From Coptodactyla brooksi (taxonomy: Eukaryota; Arthropoda; Insecta; Coleoptera; Scarabaeidae), in the NCBI GenBank assembly GCA_033557675.1, contig JAWQRM010000495.1, forward strand, positions 1 through 22,091: a DNA stretch of 22,091 nt, in the 5' to 3' direction. The translations under genes and the position numbers were made by a program. Below the pieces are notes generated by a model, which was not told where the DNA came from, did not search any database, and saw only the letters and a program-made list of their open reading frames with translations. Positions 11,575 through 20,969 of this stretch are shown here, piece by piece (position 1 is the first letter of the stretch; every line of letters starts with the position of its first letter).

Positions 11575-11669
11575 AGTAAAACGAAGTCACCACTACGCCA
11601 AAATTTGTAGAGAAGATACTCGACGCACGTTTCGCTAACCAAGTTAGCATCATCAGGAGCGATGAAAGA
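11575..11669 (-). mobile_element. 95-bp hammerhead-like retroposon, copy 3, with target duplication
   Basis: A 95-bp insertion in the mariner coding sequence, flanked by an exact 12-bp direct repeat CTGAATAAGGCA (plus strand, 11563-11574 and 11670-11681). Removing the insertion plus one repeat restores the continuity of the mariner protein around LPYS..LSPT. The inserted strand begins TCTTTCATCGCTCC, contains the hammerhead-like fold at 11618-11660, and ends with a segment containing TGGCGTAGTGG (11590-11600), which fits the pol III A-box consensus TRGYNNARNNGG. A B box is not convincing. The duplication length suggests retrotransposition using a LINE machinery. There is no coding capacity. 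I do not recognise a named family. Confidence 0.8.
11618..11660 (-). ncRNA. Hammerhead-ribozyme-like RNA motif
   Basis: On the minus strand, in order: stem I GCUC (11657-11660), core CUGAUGA (11650-11656), one extra U (11649), stem II GCUAAC/GUUAGC with loop UUG (11634-11648), core GAA (11631-11633), stem III ACG/CGU with two-base loop UG (11623-11630), cleavage-site C (11622), and stem I partner GAGU (11618-11621). That is all the parts of a type I hammerhead with a very short stem III, as is typical for Penelope-like elements and retrozymes. The extra U between CUGAUGA and stem II is not in the consensus and may weaken or abolish activity. The two related copies at 922-964 and 852-894 share the layout. 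Confidence 0.5.
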
Positions 11670-12135
11670 CTGAATAAGGCAGTGTTTCATAGTCCAATTC
11701 ATTCAGTATCTAAAGCATCATTTGTGAAACATAGTCGAGTGTTGCTATGCAGGACATTTCCTTTCAATTATCTAAAGAAAGATATTTCAAGTTTTTCGCC
11801 ACAACACTTCTCCAGAGAAATGGTTTCACCTGGATTCAAAAAGTTATGATGACGAATCCTAGCCAACCCAATCTTCTTTGCTGCTGACATAACCAAGCTT
11901 TTAAGATAATAAAAGTATGCCAAAAGTTTAAATACATTATATGTAAATGCAGCACAGTTTGATTAAATGTACTGCATCTTGTTTTAGATATAATTAACTA
12001 AATTTGTGGTTCAAAATCGGACATTTCATATTTAACGACACAATAGTTTGGTTACAACTGCCATAATAAGAATTCTAAAGCTAAAATTTAAACATTTTAA
12101 TGTTTAAACATGTAAATGCTTACAACCATCCCCTA

Positions 12136-12345
12136 TTCAACTTTAAATCAATACAGCTTAGTTCATAAAACATTATTATTAAAAATAACACCATTTAAAT
12201 CTACACATTATTGAATATAAAGTCCTGGAGTTGATAAACTCTTCGAAGGTGTTTTCAGCAATGGCTTGCTTGTTGAAGACTTTCTCTTGTACAACATTAT
12301 CGAGATATTTGAAAAAGTGGTAATCGACTGATACTTCAAGCGACC
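12136..12345 (-). pseudogene. Second mariner transposase 3' fragment
   Basis: The minus strand encodes VSVDYHFFKYLDNV, then NTFEEFINSRTLY and CRFKW, the C-terminal end of mariner transposase (DYHFFKHLDNF.., AFEEFI.SRTP.F). The 3' flank at 12140-12200 is clearly related at base level to 11359-11435 of the other mariner fragment (both contain ACTTTAAATCAATA and AGCTTAGTTCA). It is a different, better preserved copy in some places. Only about 210 bases remain; the upstream part and the terminal repeat were not found. Confidence 0.75.
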
Positions 12346-13311
12346 TCCAATGTTTAACATACCATTTGTAAAACAAAATCACTCGCATTTACATTTTTTC
12401 CATGGCTTGTGTAAAATGACCACGAAGAGAAAAACATTACCATATATCAGAAGAACGCAATCTGACTTTCAAAATGGTATGTAACATAAAGACAACAAAC
12501 CAAGAATTTATTTTTAAAAAGGGCTTAAAGTTTAATATAACAAATGGCAAATTATTTCTGGTACACGTAATAGTAATAAGGACACTAAGACAAGTTAAGA
12601 TAATAAAGCAAAACATAGACAAAATACGGCTCAAGCTAATTTGAACCGTTATATGTAAATATAGGAAATTAAGCGTAACAGAAAATTTACATAAATTGCC
12701 TGGTAGTCGCAACAACAGAAAAGTACTCAATGTGGTATTTTTTTTACTTTTACTGGAATGTTCCCTCAGCAAACTAAATTTCAATATTTTGTATTGTCAT
12801 GAGATTTTTAGTTTTCTAAAACAAATAAAGAACATTAAGTTGAAGATAAGCTTATTACTATTATTATTAAATCAGTTACTTTTATCAAAACAAATGTTCA
12901 GTACATTCATTTCGTTTAACCACACCTTGTGACATGTCTGCTTATAAGCAGAGATTTCCAAGTGCATTTGTACATTTTTTTAATATTTTCCAACATTAAA
13001 TTTAAGAGAATAACACTCTTCCAACAGCTTCAAGCCATAAAAAAATATGGCATAGAGCAAAGCCGTAAAGAAAGATACCAACTAGACTATAGTACAACTG
13101 ACACTAATAGGGTACAATATGAGGAAGTGGAAAGGATTTATGAAAACACTGTGTCCCAGTGAGGAATTACAGGATTATCACAATTACATTTATTTATACA
13201 AGCTAAGGCCTTTTTCACCTGGATAGTTGCTGTTTTAGACTGAGAAATAACGTCCTATATACACTACTGTGACATTTTTCTTACATACATTTAAATGTTA
13301 GTTTATAAGTA

Positions 13312-13333
13312 TTACCATTAATGACTGGAGACC
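13312..13333. repeat. Left terminal inverted repeat of Tc1-like element
   Basis: TTACCATTAATGACTGGAG and on; pairs with 14244-14265 read on the opposite strand with about three mismatches. A TA lies just outside. Confidence 0.75.
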
Positions 13334-14243
13334 TCTAGAAGCAATTGCACCAGGATCTAATATGGCGTCAATAAAACATAGGACCGCCATTCGCTATCAT
13401 GATGGCCTCGATTTTTCTAGGAGACTTAGACTTTACTAGCCTTATCCTGTTGCAACAGAAAAGGGCCACAATCGAAGTGTTGCCATAGGAAAGGGAGCAC
13501 GAAATTGTCAAGAATTGCTTAATAGACATTCCTCAATGGCTATGCCATTCAGGGTTCCAGACATTAATACCAAGGGTCTATTCCAAATCATAAGAAATAG
13601 GTCCAGAAAGTGATTCCTTGATCTCCAAATTTCAGTAGGCACAACGAAGGAACTCTGGTAGGAAATGGTAACTTGGCATTGGCTAAGTCCACACACATCC
13701 ATCAGACTATCACAACACGAAGCGTTAATTCGTCACTTCACATGATGCTTTTCCTTCGTTCCACTGTTTGCTGGCAGCGGACTTTGCACCACTTTACTCA
13801 GTGGAATGCATTTGATTGTGATTCTTGGCTGATGTGCTGCAGCTTGCTTATGGAATCCCAGCGCAAACTTCTGACAAATGGTACAGGTACTGACACTACT
13901 CCTAGGTGCCGACCGGAACTCTTGGGCTATGGTGTCCAATGACGTTTGCCAGTTTGATTTCATGACACATCGAAGAGATCATCGGTCCCTATTACATAAA
14001 ATTCATGATATCCCTGGTCGGGGTTACGATTTTATGACCCCCGATTGATCCATTTCACCATGACGCCACACTCTGTTGAACGGGGAATCTGCTACTTGCC
14101 GGAAAACTTATGTATGGAAAGATTGAATCCGTTGGTCTCAATGATCATGCCCTTTCAAGCTGAGTGAGCTGAGTAAGGTGCACTGCTCATTTTGATTACT
14201 CACGCTCGTATGACATCAGGATGATCCAACATGCCATTCAAGG

Positions 14244-14265
14244 GGTGTCCGGTTATTAATGGTAA
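14244..14265. repeat. Right terminal inverted repeat of Tc1-like element
   Basis: Read on the minus strand this is TTACCATTAATAACCGGACA; it mirrors 13312-13333. A TA lies just outside at 14266-14267. Confidence 0.75.
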
Positions 14266-14522
14266 TATGTATACTATATTTCCACATTAGGGTTAATTTA
14301 TCATAGTAACTGTAGAAACTATTCAGGAACTTTCTATCAACAAGGTGCTTTAGGGTGAGAAATAACATCCAAGGCTGATATGATGACGTTTGCCATTTAT
14401 GAATTTGAATTTTACTTTATAATTAAGATAAATATTTCTTATACAAAAAAAAACGAGGTAAATGCTTAACCATATCACATGTACTTTCTAGCTACCACAA
14501 AGTCTCAATTCAAGATACTTAC

Positions 14523-14839
14523 AATTTAAATTCATGCGACGACTTGTAGCTGTTCGCACAGTGAGTGACAGTTACAGAGGGTTCAGGTAGCGAATCCGGA
14601 TTAACAGGCACCTGGACACCCCTTTCCCATTCCTGCTTCCACTGATCGCAGATAACCCAGTACTCATGAGCAACAAGCGGTTCCGAATCAGGCAGTTTCA
14701 TGGCACTAATCAAGTCCTTGCGAAAAAGCTCGGCAGGAGCTTCAGTGGTGGTGCGATTGTAAATGCCCTTGAGGTCGTTAAGGGGTCGGGGGTGCCATGA
14801 AGCCACGGAGGCCGTCTCTTCTTCTTCCGGCGCCGGCCG
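14523..14839 (-). CDS. rno: Rhinoceros (JADE family), N-terminal coding exon
   Basis: This exon lies upstream of the large one and encodes the conserved JADE N-terminal region: DLKGIYNR, then AELFRKDLISAMKLPDSEP, EYWVICDQWKQEWERGVQVP and NPDSLPEPSV. In JADE proteins this part precedes the PHD fingers and contributes to complex assembly. The acceptor reads TTATTTGTTTGCAG, putting the first codon at CGG (Arg). The donor is an ideal GTAAGT at 14517-14522. Length is 317 bases, 105 codons plus two bases (TT), which joins in phase with the G that begins the 4084-11263 exon. The frame stays open upstream of the acceptor to an ATG at 14998, but that part shows no JADE similarity and I read it as intron. 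The true start codon is therefore further upstream, probably beyond the window. Confidence 0.93.
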
Positions 14840-15871
14840 CTGCAAACAAATAACTTCCTTACAATTTGGACCCTTGAAAGTAACAACATTCACATATGAA
14901 GAAATAACATAAAGAAAAATATGAATTTGATTGTGGTTCTTAGATATCATAAAGGTTGATAAGACTTGAAATATGTCTGCAGTTTTCATAAAATTCAACT
15001 AAGCTTTCATCAAATAGTAGGGATTACTTATTCCTTCAGTAAAGAAAAGATTAAAGATTAATAATAAAAGTTGACTTTTCTTGATAAAAATCTAATATTT
15101 ATGGTGAAAACTATATAGCATGCACATTTTTCCGATTTAAAAAAATCCCAGGTCACACAATAGACAATTTACTTCAAAACAATAATCGTATCTTACATTT
15201 TTCCTACCTATCCTCGACAAGGTGGAATCATCTACAATATAGATACAGTGTCAAAAAAATGACTCTTTTTTTTAACTTACAGGGGTCTCAAAATGTGTAT
15301 ACATTCTTTCTTGATTCCTAAAAGTAACTATGTTTATTCAGTACTAAATAAATTTAAAAGCAAAAACAGATAATTTTTCTTGTAATTCATTTATAAAATA
15401 CTGGTATTTTTTGACACTATGAAGGTAGTGTAATCCCTTGAAGCAGTGCAATTTTAGCCATCAAAAACACTATATTATTCCATCGAATGTAAAGTGAATT
15501 ACTCAAAATAGATACAAAATGAGTAATCTGCAAAGGTGTCCTTAAAAACTACAAAGTAAATAAAAAAATGTACTAACTAAACTATATGTTCAAAGCAATC
15601 TCCTGCAATGAAACAATATTAAGCGATTACAAAATGTCTGCGTGACATTGGCAAGTATTTCAGAAGTAATCGCCTGCATGCAGTTTTGAATTATTTCTCT
15701 CAACGCAAGTGAATCATTGTGCTGCCTTATTGAAAGGCATAAATTTGAAATTTCACATAACTGCACAAATACAACTTTCTACAACGTCCTATGCATTTTC
15801 TGGATTTGTTTAAGAATATTTTATCTTGTGCTATATCATGAACAAGTTATTATTGATATTCTCTCAATTCT
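14840..15871. other. Upstream rno intron, nothing recognised
   Basis: AT-rich sequence upstream of the rno exon at 14523-14839. I see no transposon protein, no RNA gene and no plausible additional rno exon. Confidence 0.5.
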
Positions 15872-16113
15872 CTAGTGCTTACTTTCGTTTCCTGTCTTGT
15901 AACCTTTTCTTAAAGCTATATTTTCAAGCACATCAACATTGTATGTTGTATATAGTTGTTGTTTGAACACCAGCAATTGATCGGTGTACAGCGATACACT
16001 GTATTCCTTTTCGTAAGATCGTTTGATCCTAATTACATATTGTATTACGCAGTGTTGCATTATTTTTGAATAACGCAACACATCTTTCCATTCAGCATTT
16101 GACAAAACAACAT
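15872..16113 (-). other. Unrecognised ORF remnant
   Basis: A minus-strand reading frame open after a stop near 16120, reading HVVLSNAEWKDVLRYSK and on through YTDQLLVFKQQLYTTYN to GNESKH and a stop. The composition (balanced Lys/Glu/Tyr/Asp, Trp once) looks more protein-like than the Phe/Leu/Ile-rich chance ORFs around it. It begins without an ATG. It may continue the remnant at 16309-16528, with about 200 bases of other sequence between. I do not recognise the family. Confidence 0.35.
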
Positions 16114-16308
16114 GTTTGATTTAATAGTACAGATAGTTAGTTGACAATTTAAGATGGTTAAAATGAAATCTTTCTTGAAACAATACACTAATTGTTCCTT
16201 AGACTGTACAAGAACTTGAGCAGTGATGCTGCTAAAGTAGGCATGTGTCAATCTTTTAACTCTTCTAAGTTATTAATTTTAGGTAATCCCAAAAACAATT
16301 ATTGGAAG

Positions 16309-16528
16309 TTAATTCACGTGATCTGACAAATCTACAACATTGACGGAACCATCATAGTCAAATCCATTAATCAAGAAGTTCTTTGACTTTTTAATAACTT
16401 TTGCAGCAGCAGCGAATGATAATTTTAGTCCTTTTGAGTACGTGCACCGAAATACCCCATCGAATCGTTTTGCGTACACGGAATTCATTTCGAAATAATG
16501 TTCTTTTTTCCATATTTTCAGTGACACT
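16309..16528 (-). other. Unrecognised ORF remnant, acceptor-like start
   Basis: On the minus strand an acceptor-like CTAATTTTATTTCAG at about 16526-16540 is followed by an open frame: KIWKKEHYFEMNSVYAKRF, then CTYSKG, SFAAAAKVIKKSKNFLING and FDYDGSVNVVDLSDHV before a stop. It reads like a genuine folded protein segment and not random AT-rich translation. The final DLSDHV could join the HVVLSNAEW of the 15872-16113 frame if an insertion or intron separates them. Origin unknown: a broken host gene copy or an unfamiliar mobile or viral element are both possible. Confidence 0.4.
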
Positions 16529-16700
16529 GAAATAAAATTAGTATAGCTTCGCAGCCTATTGTTCAAGGCTGCGAAGCAATGTGCAGCAAAATGTAAGAAA
16601 AAGTAACAATTTGTGATAGAGGAAATACACAAACTGAAAATGGATACAAATGTGGAGAAGAATAAGATAATGGTATTCACCAGGAAGGTACAGAATAACA

Positions 16701-18350
16701 TATAAATAATGATAATAATATCTTTATTGCCTAACGGCACCCAATTAAGCACAATATTATTGAATATGTGTACCAAACATTGTAACTCAAAAATTCGCAT
16801 AAAAGCACAATAAAAAAATAAATAAATAGGAATTCTTCAGGTATTTCATTTCCAGTCTGACAGATGGAATAAAACTGGCGTGCGAACTCATCTGAGGAAC
16901 GTGAAAACTTACTCACGAGAATAGGGATGGACAATCAATATCCGAGCACACCAACCTTACCAGGAACCCCGCACTTTCGTGATCACGTCTCTCCTGTAAG
17001 GAGCGCACACAATGGCGATCAAGCAGATCCACATAACTGCAACCCTGAGCTGGATAGATGACGTCCACACGCAAGGAGAGGTATTTGAGAAATGTGCGCT
17101 TCCCCCACTTCGACCAGTAGTTTATGGCACACATATAATGGATACCAGATAATGGAGGTGTATTCCAGTCGTGACACTACCAAGGCAAAAAAGAGACGCT
17201 TCAAAACCTCCACATCAGTAGGCCGATCCATAACCCTAAACACAAAACCCATCATTTTCAAAATTCAATTTGCTGTCGAATAATACTCCCACATCACGCA
17301 TGACAGTAGCTCTAGTTACCGCTGCAGCATCAATGGTATATGTGCTTTTGAGTGCAGTTAGCCTTTTTGAAAAGGATATACAGTGACACTTCTGAATATT
17401 AAGTTCCAATTTGTTTTCAACCCACCAGACATTCAAGATATTCAAATTCTCCTGTAGCCGACTCGTATTGGGCAGTGTGGAGATAGGTGAGTATATCTTT
17501 AGGTCATCAGCACAATACCCGTTAGTGCTTCCAAGAGATCATTTATATAGATGTTGAACAGTAGCGGCCTGAGGTTGGAAACCTGTGGCACACCCGAGGT
17601 AGAAACGAAGCCATGAGAAGAGCAACCATTCTACGTTACATTGCAAACACGTCCGATTAGCATCCCGTGATCGACGTTCACTTGGCTCCTATCATCCACA
17701 ACGTCCGCGAGATATTGCGCCATGACAGCCAAGTTAGTCACTGTTGAACGCCTCAACTACGAATCCATGTTGGAAGAAGGAAATATAGGACTTTATACTG
17801 TCCATAATGCGGGTGTAAACGACTCGTTCAAACACTTTTGAGAAGTTGGAAAGAATAGTGATTGTCCAGAGTTGGGAATCATAGAGTTATCCCCCTTCTT
17901 AAATATTGGCATAATTCTTGAACATTACCAGAATTCGGGAAAGGTTCCACTGGAGATAACTTAATTAAATATTATTAAATATTATAGACAGTGGATTAGC
18001 AAATGAATGTTTTATATCTTTTATGACAAAACTGGGAACCTGGTTTACGTCTCCTCTCGTCCAGAGGGAAGAGATCCTATAATCGCTATCAATTTCTCCT
18101 CCCTCACTAACTCAATGGGAAAAAGATGGTTAAGTCGGCACCGAATCAAGCAAAGGCTTACTAGATGGATAAAACATTTCAGAAAAGAAGTTAGCAAATG
18201 TATCTACAATCTGCACTGGTCCAGTAAACTTAGTAGCGCCATCACGCATTAAGGCTGGTATCCTGCTGTCCCCACGCTTTAATTGGGCAAAAGACCAAAA
18301 CTCTTTAGGATTATTTTCAACACCATCTCGAGCCCGTGAGATGCAGAGTA
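16701..18350 (-). mobile_element. 5'-truncated jockey-like LINE with 3' end
   Basis: Minus-strand non-LTR retrotransposon with frameshifts. In order it shows NPKEFWSFAQLKRGDSRIP and DTFANFFSEMF (the linker before the RT), FSKVFERVVYTRIMDSI with QHGF, SGVPQVSNLRPLLFNIYIND, CADDLKIYSP (catalytic YADD mutated to CADD), LELNIQKCHCISFSKR with DVGVLFDSKLNF, LVVSRLEYTSIIWYPLY, and the C-terminal RSLQERRD..FLVRLVCSDIDCP. The 3' UTR ends GGCAATAAAG followed by a (ATT)n-type tail at 16701-16720. The endonuclease domain and ORF1 are missing, the usual 5' truncation. This is a dead copy. No clear target duplication was found. The motif set fits the jockey/CR1-like group; jockey is favoured. Confidence 0.88.
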
Positions 18351-18386
18351 AAAGGAAATACACTGGAAAATAGGCGGAAAAATTAA

Positions 18387-18605
18387 AATAGATCACATTA
18401 GAAACGAAACGATCAGAAAGATCTTAAAAAGAAATCCATAATAGAGAACGCAATTGTATTGGTCCAGATATCTACTAAGAACAAAGGAAAGTAGACCGCT
18501 CAGGGCAGTTTTCAGAATGTGGCCAGTTAAAGGATGGAAGAGAGGAAGATCGAGGGAAGCTCAGATTAAGGCAATGGGAAGACTTCATTATGGGCAATGC
18601 TTTTC
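18387..18605 (+). pseudogene. LINE reverse transcriptase C-terminal fragment
   Basis: The plus strand with frame changes reads IDHIRNETIRKI, then SRPLRAVFRMWPVKGWKRGR and SREAQIKAMG. This follows the common tail of LINE reverse transcriptases (RI+NE.IR+.., LRW.GHV.RM..R.., GRRKRGRPR..W). It is on the opposite strand to the adjoining LINE, so it is a separate insertion. Only about 70 residues are left. Confidence 0.5.
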
Positions 18606-18642
18606 CCTCATTAATAATAAGGCTACCGTGATTTCAGCATAA

Positions 18643-19590
18643 TGTTAACACATTTGTAAAACAAACGACGTGGGGATTAAAAGCAACAAAACAGCAATGA
18701 AAAAGACCTTCAGCGACAAGACTTGATACAACAACCTCTTGCTTATGAGGATATATTGGAGGAAACAGTAGAATAAGGTATACAAACAGTCCTGAATTTT
18801 TCAAGATTGATTGTCCTGAGATTTTCTTGAAATTGGCTGTGAAAGTCCTACAACTTTAACCTGTAGAAGCCCTAACCATGACCTATCACCACAAGTAAAG
18901 TGGATTAAATCAGCAGTAGACTGTTAGTATGCTCCCCTTATCAATGAAAACCTGTTCAATGTAATTAACATTTGGCAGTTAAGCGGTGCTTTCTTTAAGA
19001 GTGAAATCCTACAGTAAAATTGGAAGTATACTATCAATACTAAGGATAATAGTTATTTATACGACCAGGGATTAAAATGGAATTTTATCCGCGAGGAAGA
19101 AATATTAAGCCCCGAGGCCGAAAGACGAGGGACCTGTGAATGCGAACAGGTCAAAGGAGAATTACCACTGAGATATGATGTCGGAAGTAGGGATGGCTGG
19201 GCCATACACTTCGCAGAACTCCTAATGGCATCGCTCGTATGGTTCTGGACTGGAATCCGCAAGGCAGCAGAAGGCATAGCAGGTCAAACAATACCTGGAA
19301 AAGAACCACCCTGGAGAAGACCCGCCATGACGGTATGTGCTTCTGTAGGTACACTTTGTTTTTATCTCGTGAATTTTTTTTGCAACAGAATGCATTATTT
19401 TGCCATAAGAGAAAAGGTGCAAATTATTACATGCAAATTGTTACAGTAGGGTGGAGAATATTTTACACAGAAATGGACATCATTCCTTCAAATTACAAAA
19501 ATCTAACAAAATTTTGGAATATGATGCGCCCAATTGGTCTATTTTCTGCAAAACTATCATAGAACGTGCTAATGATCCAATTTTGCGTAT
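18643..19590. other. No gene recognised; contains a dispersed 25-bp motif
   Basis: No transposon protein or RNA gene is seen. A GC-richer segment lies at about 19070-19345. Positions 19319-19343 match, with one mismatch, a 25-base motif that also occurs in the tandem repeat (21705-21729, and with three mismatches 21295-21319), so this stretch probably includes part of the same repeat family. Confidence 0.45.
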
Positions 19591-19597
19591 TATGCTG

Positions 19598-19670
19598 CGC
19601 TATCTCGCTCACCCTCGAGCTGAACGGGGCCCAGTACGTCTCACTTCTGCTCACTGTACAAAATTGCTAC
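19598..19670. repeat. Diverged direct repeat, copy A
   Basis: About 73 bases, with CTCGAGCTGAACGGGGCCCA and GTCTCACTTCTGCTCACT, similar to 19728-19799 (CTTGAACTGAATGAGGCCCA, GTCTCGCTTCCGCCCACT). Roughly three quarters of the bases agree. Origin unknown. Confidence 0.6.
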
Positions 19671-19727
19671 TACTTCCAAACAACTGAATATCATTCTTTC
19701 TTCCCACTTTTTCAATTTTTCGTGTTA

Positions 19728-19799
19728 CGGTTCGCTCTTGCTCTTGAACTGAATGAGGCCCAGCTCGTCTCGCTTCCGCCCACTACTAAATCGCTATGG
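19728..19799. repeat. Diverged direct repeat, copy B
   Basis: Partner of the repeat at 19598-19670, 130 bases to its right in the same orientation. It lies just before the piggyBac-like remnant. Confidence 0.6.
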
Positions 19800-19869
19800 G
19801 GCTAGTCGGATACCGCCAACCGGTACGTCATTGGTAAACATTTCCACCATTGGTATGTCAATCCTCCAA

Positions 19870-20709
19870 TACAAAGTACAATGTCAATGTACACTTTAAC
19901 AACAATAAAACATTTATAAGCTGTGGTGATCCAGGACATGATAGATTTCATAAAATAAGGCCTCTTGATGGCAAACTAGATCATGGTGTTACGTCAAATA
20001 TTCTTCTTAGACTAGCACGCATTATAACTATTACACTTACTCTACCACTTATGGTTCACCTGGCAAGAGAAGGCATTTATTCATTCCCCCAGTTACAAAC
20101 TACCAACTGAAGTTGCATTGAAAAATGTAATATGAGGTACAAACCACAAGTATGTCACCACAGTTGCACAGAAGGGCAATAAATGTGTAACCCTGATTTC
20201 AACATTTGCAGGCACAAACCCAGTGGTATGAGTCAGTCAATCTGATAGAAAATAAAGGAAGATGATCGACGTAGCCAGTCCATTCGTCATCCAAGGATAC
20301 AATCGACATATGGGTGGAGTAGAAAAAGAATAAAGAGTAGAAAATGATATATCAGGCTATTTTACCACATAATAGATTTGACAAGTGTAAATGCCTAGTT
20401 AATGTACAAAAGGATTCTACGCTAGAAAAGCAAAGGAAATTCAGAAATTGCGAATGTGGCTACTTTTCCACCAGAAGTGACAATTGTTTATGTAAAATTA
20501 ATTTTGCAGTCAAGCAGCGTAGATCTAGTTCCATAGAAAATGCAGTAGAAATAAAAAAGCACAAAGCTCCAACGCAACATGCCACTCCAAAAGACATTAG
20601 GGTGGACCAACTTCGATACTAGCCAGGAAATAAAAAAATTAGATGTAAATACCCAAACTGTAAGAGTTTTACAGGTGTAAATGGTAAAAAGTGTGGTGTT
20701 GGACTTTAA
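19870..20709 (+). pseudogene. piggyBac-like transposase pseudogene
   Basis: Plus-strand remnant with several stops and shifts. In order: DPGHDRFHKIRPLDGKLD (piggyBac R..KIRP+++.L), LPLMVHLAREGIYS (after the DN.YTS region, which is damaged here), YKLPTEVALKN, TVAQKGNKCVTLISTFAG (compare DNK.V..+ST), PFVIQGYNRHMGGVEKE (the hallmark YN..MGGVD, with the final D changed to E), and the C-terminal PTQHATPKDIRVDQLRY with the Cys-rich RCKYPNCKSF..GKKCGVGL ending at TAA 20707-20709. The GGVD aspartate is one of the catalytic acids, so the change to Glu, together with the stops, makes the enzyme dead. Terminal repeats and TTAA duplications were not located. Confidence 0.88.
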
Positions 20710-20923
20710 CAATATCCATTTCAGAAATTTTCACTTAAACTAAGTGCAGTGCATAAGTAAACCAAATGCATCATATAGCCATTTGGCAACAAACGGTTTT
20801 TTTATTAAAAAATACGCTTACACAGGTTTCTAATTTTTTTAACAATTTTTCCCCTTTAGTAACAGGCAATTAAATAAGCATAATTTCTTTTTTCACAAAA
20901 AAATACTCATGCTTTTAAGGGTT
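20710..20923. other. Spacer between piggyBac remnant and tandem repeat
   Basis: AT-rich, no recognisable feature. The last bases resemble the sequence that precedes later repeat units, so the repeat family may begin slightly to the left of 20924. Confidence 0.4.
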
Positions 20924-20969
20924 AAAACATGCGAAAAACCCTGTTTTTAGACATTTTGAATATTTCACA

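Larger units (their letters stand above)
11319..11895 (-). pseudogene. mariner transposase fragment with 3' terminal repeat, split by a retroposon
   Basis: Minus-strand remnant of a mariner element. Read in order with frameshifts, it shows FLNPGETISLEKCCGE (about 11795-11842), then VSQMML, an in-frame stop, ILNELDYETLP, then after the inserted repeat LSPTHYHLFKNLDNI and EFISSRTPEY. These match the standard mariner series NPGETI, ELGYE.LPHPPYSPDLSPTDYHFF and FI.SRTPEF. The DLSPTD aspartate region is disrupted and the second D is His. The right end carries a typical mariner inverted-repeat end at 11321-11347 (GGCAATTTATTTTGGG on the minus strand) next to a TA. The 5' half of the element is missing. 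A 95-bp repeat interrupts it at 11575-11669, between the YS and LSPT blocks. Confidence 0.85.
13312..14265 (-). mobile_element. Tc1-like element, internally deleted, both ends present
   Basis: The ends are inverted copies of TTACCATTAATRACYGGA (left from 13312, right ending at 14265), each beside a TA (13310-13311, 14266-14267), as expected for Tc1/mariner insertion. Between them the minus strand shows Tc1 transposase pieces with stops and shifts: IAQEFRSA, then AAAHQPRITIKC (compare RAAAHKPRIT), RPLVLMSGTLNGIA, FDCGPFLLQQDKA (the GPFLFQHDNA block), and the C-terminus IEAIMIANGGPMFY followed by TGA at 13368-13370. The part between the QQD block and the C-terminus, which carries the last catalytic acid, is missing, which explains the 954-bp size against about 1.6 kb for full elements. 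It cannot make an active enzyme. Confidence 0.85.
11264..14522 (-). other. rno: rno intron with nested transposon fragments
   Basis: A 3.26-kb intron bounded by GTAAGT (donor, 14517-14522) and CTTACAG (acceptor, ending at 11264). Phase 2 on both sides supports it. It contains two mariner fragments, one 95-bp retroposon and one Tc1-like element, all described separately. I see no gene at 12390-13311: its ORFs there (such as a 115-codon minus ORF at 12437-12784) resemble nothing known and are Phe/Leu/Ile/Lys-rich, as expected by chance in AT-rich DNA. Confidence 0.9.

Noticed and set aside
11590..11600. A tRNA gene or complete tRNA-derived SINE
   Set aside because: Only the A-box-like segment is present; no cloverleaf and no convincing B box.
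12437..12784. 115-codon minus-strand ORF in the rno intron
   Set aside because: Leu/Phe/Ile-rich composition expected from AT-rich DNA; no domain or motif.
12929..13162. 77-codon plus-strand ORF ending YENTVSQ
   Set aside because: The second half looks somewhat protein-like but no family or second piece was found.
14840..14998. In-frame ATG upstream of the N-terminal rno exon as the true start
   Set aside because: The added residues show no JADE similarity and are Ile/Phe/Asn-rich, and a good acceptor (TTTGTTTGCAG) precedes the conserved part. Not fully excluded without transcripts.
16309..16800. Insect gustatory-receptor fragment (hydrophobic frame with a CFAALNNRL-like motif)
   Set aside because: The hydrophobic half is AT-rich translation extending into the 3' tail of the LINE, and the receptor C-terminal TY...QF motif is absent.
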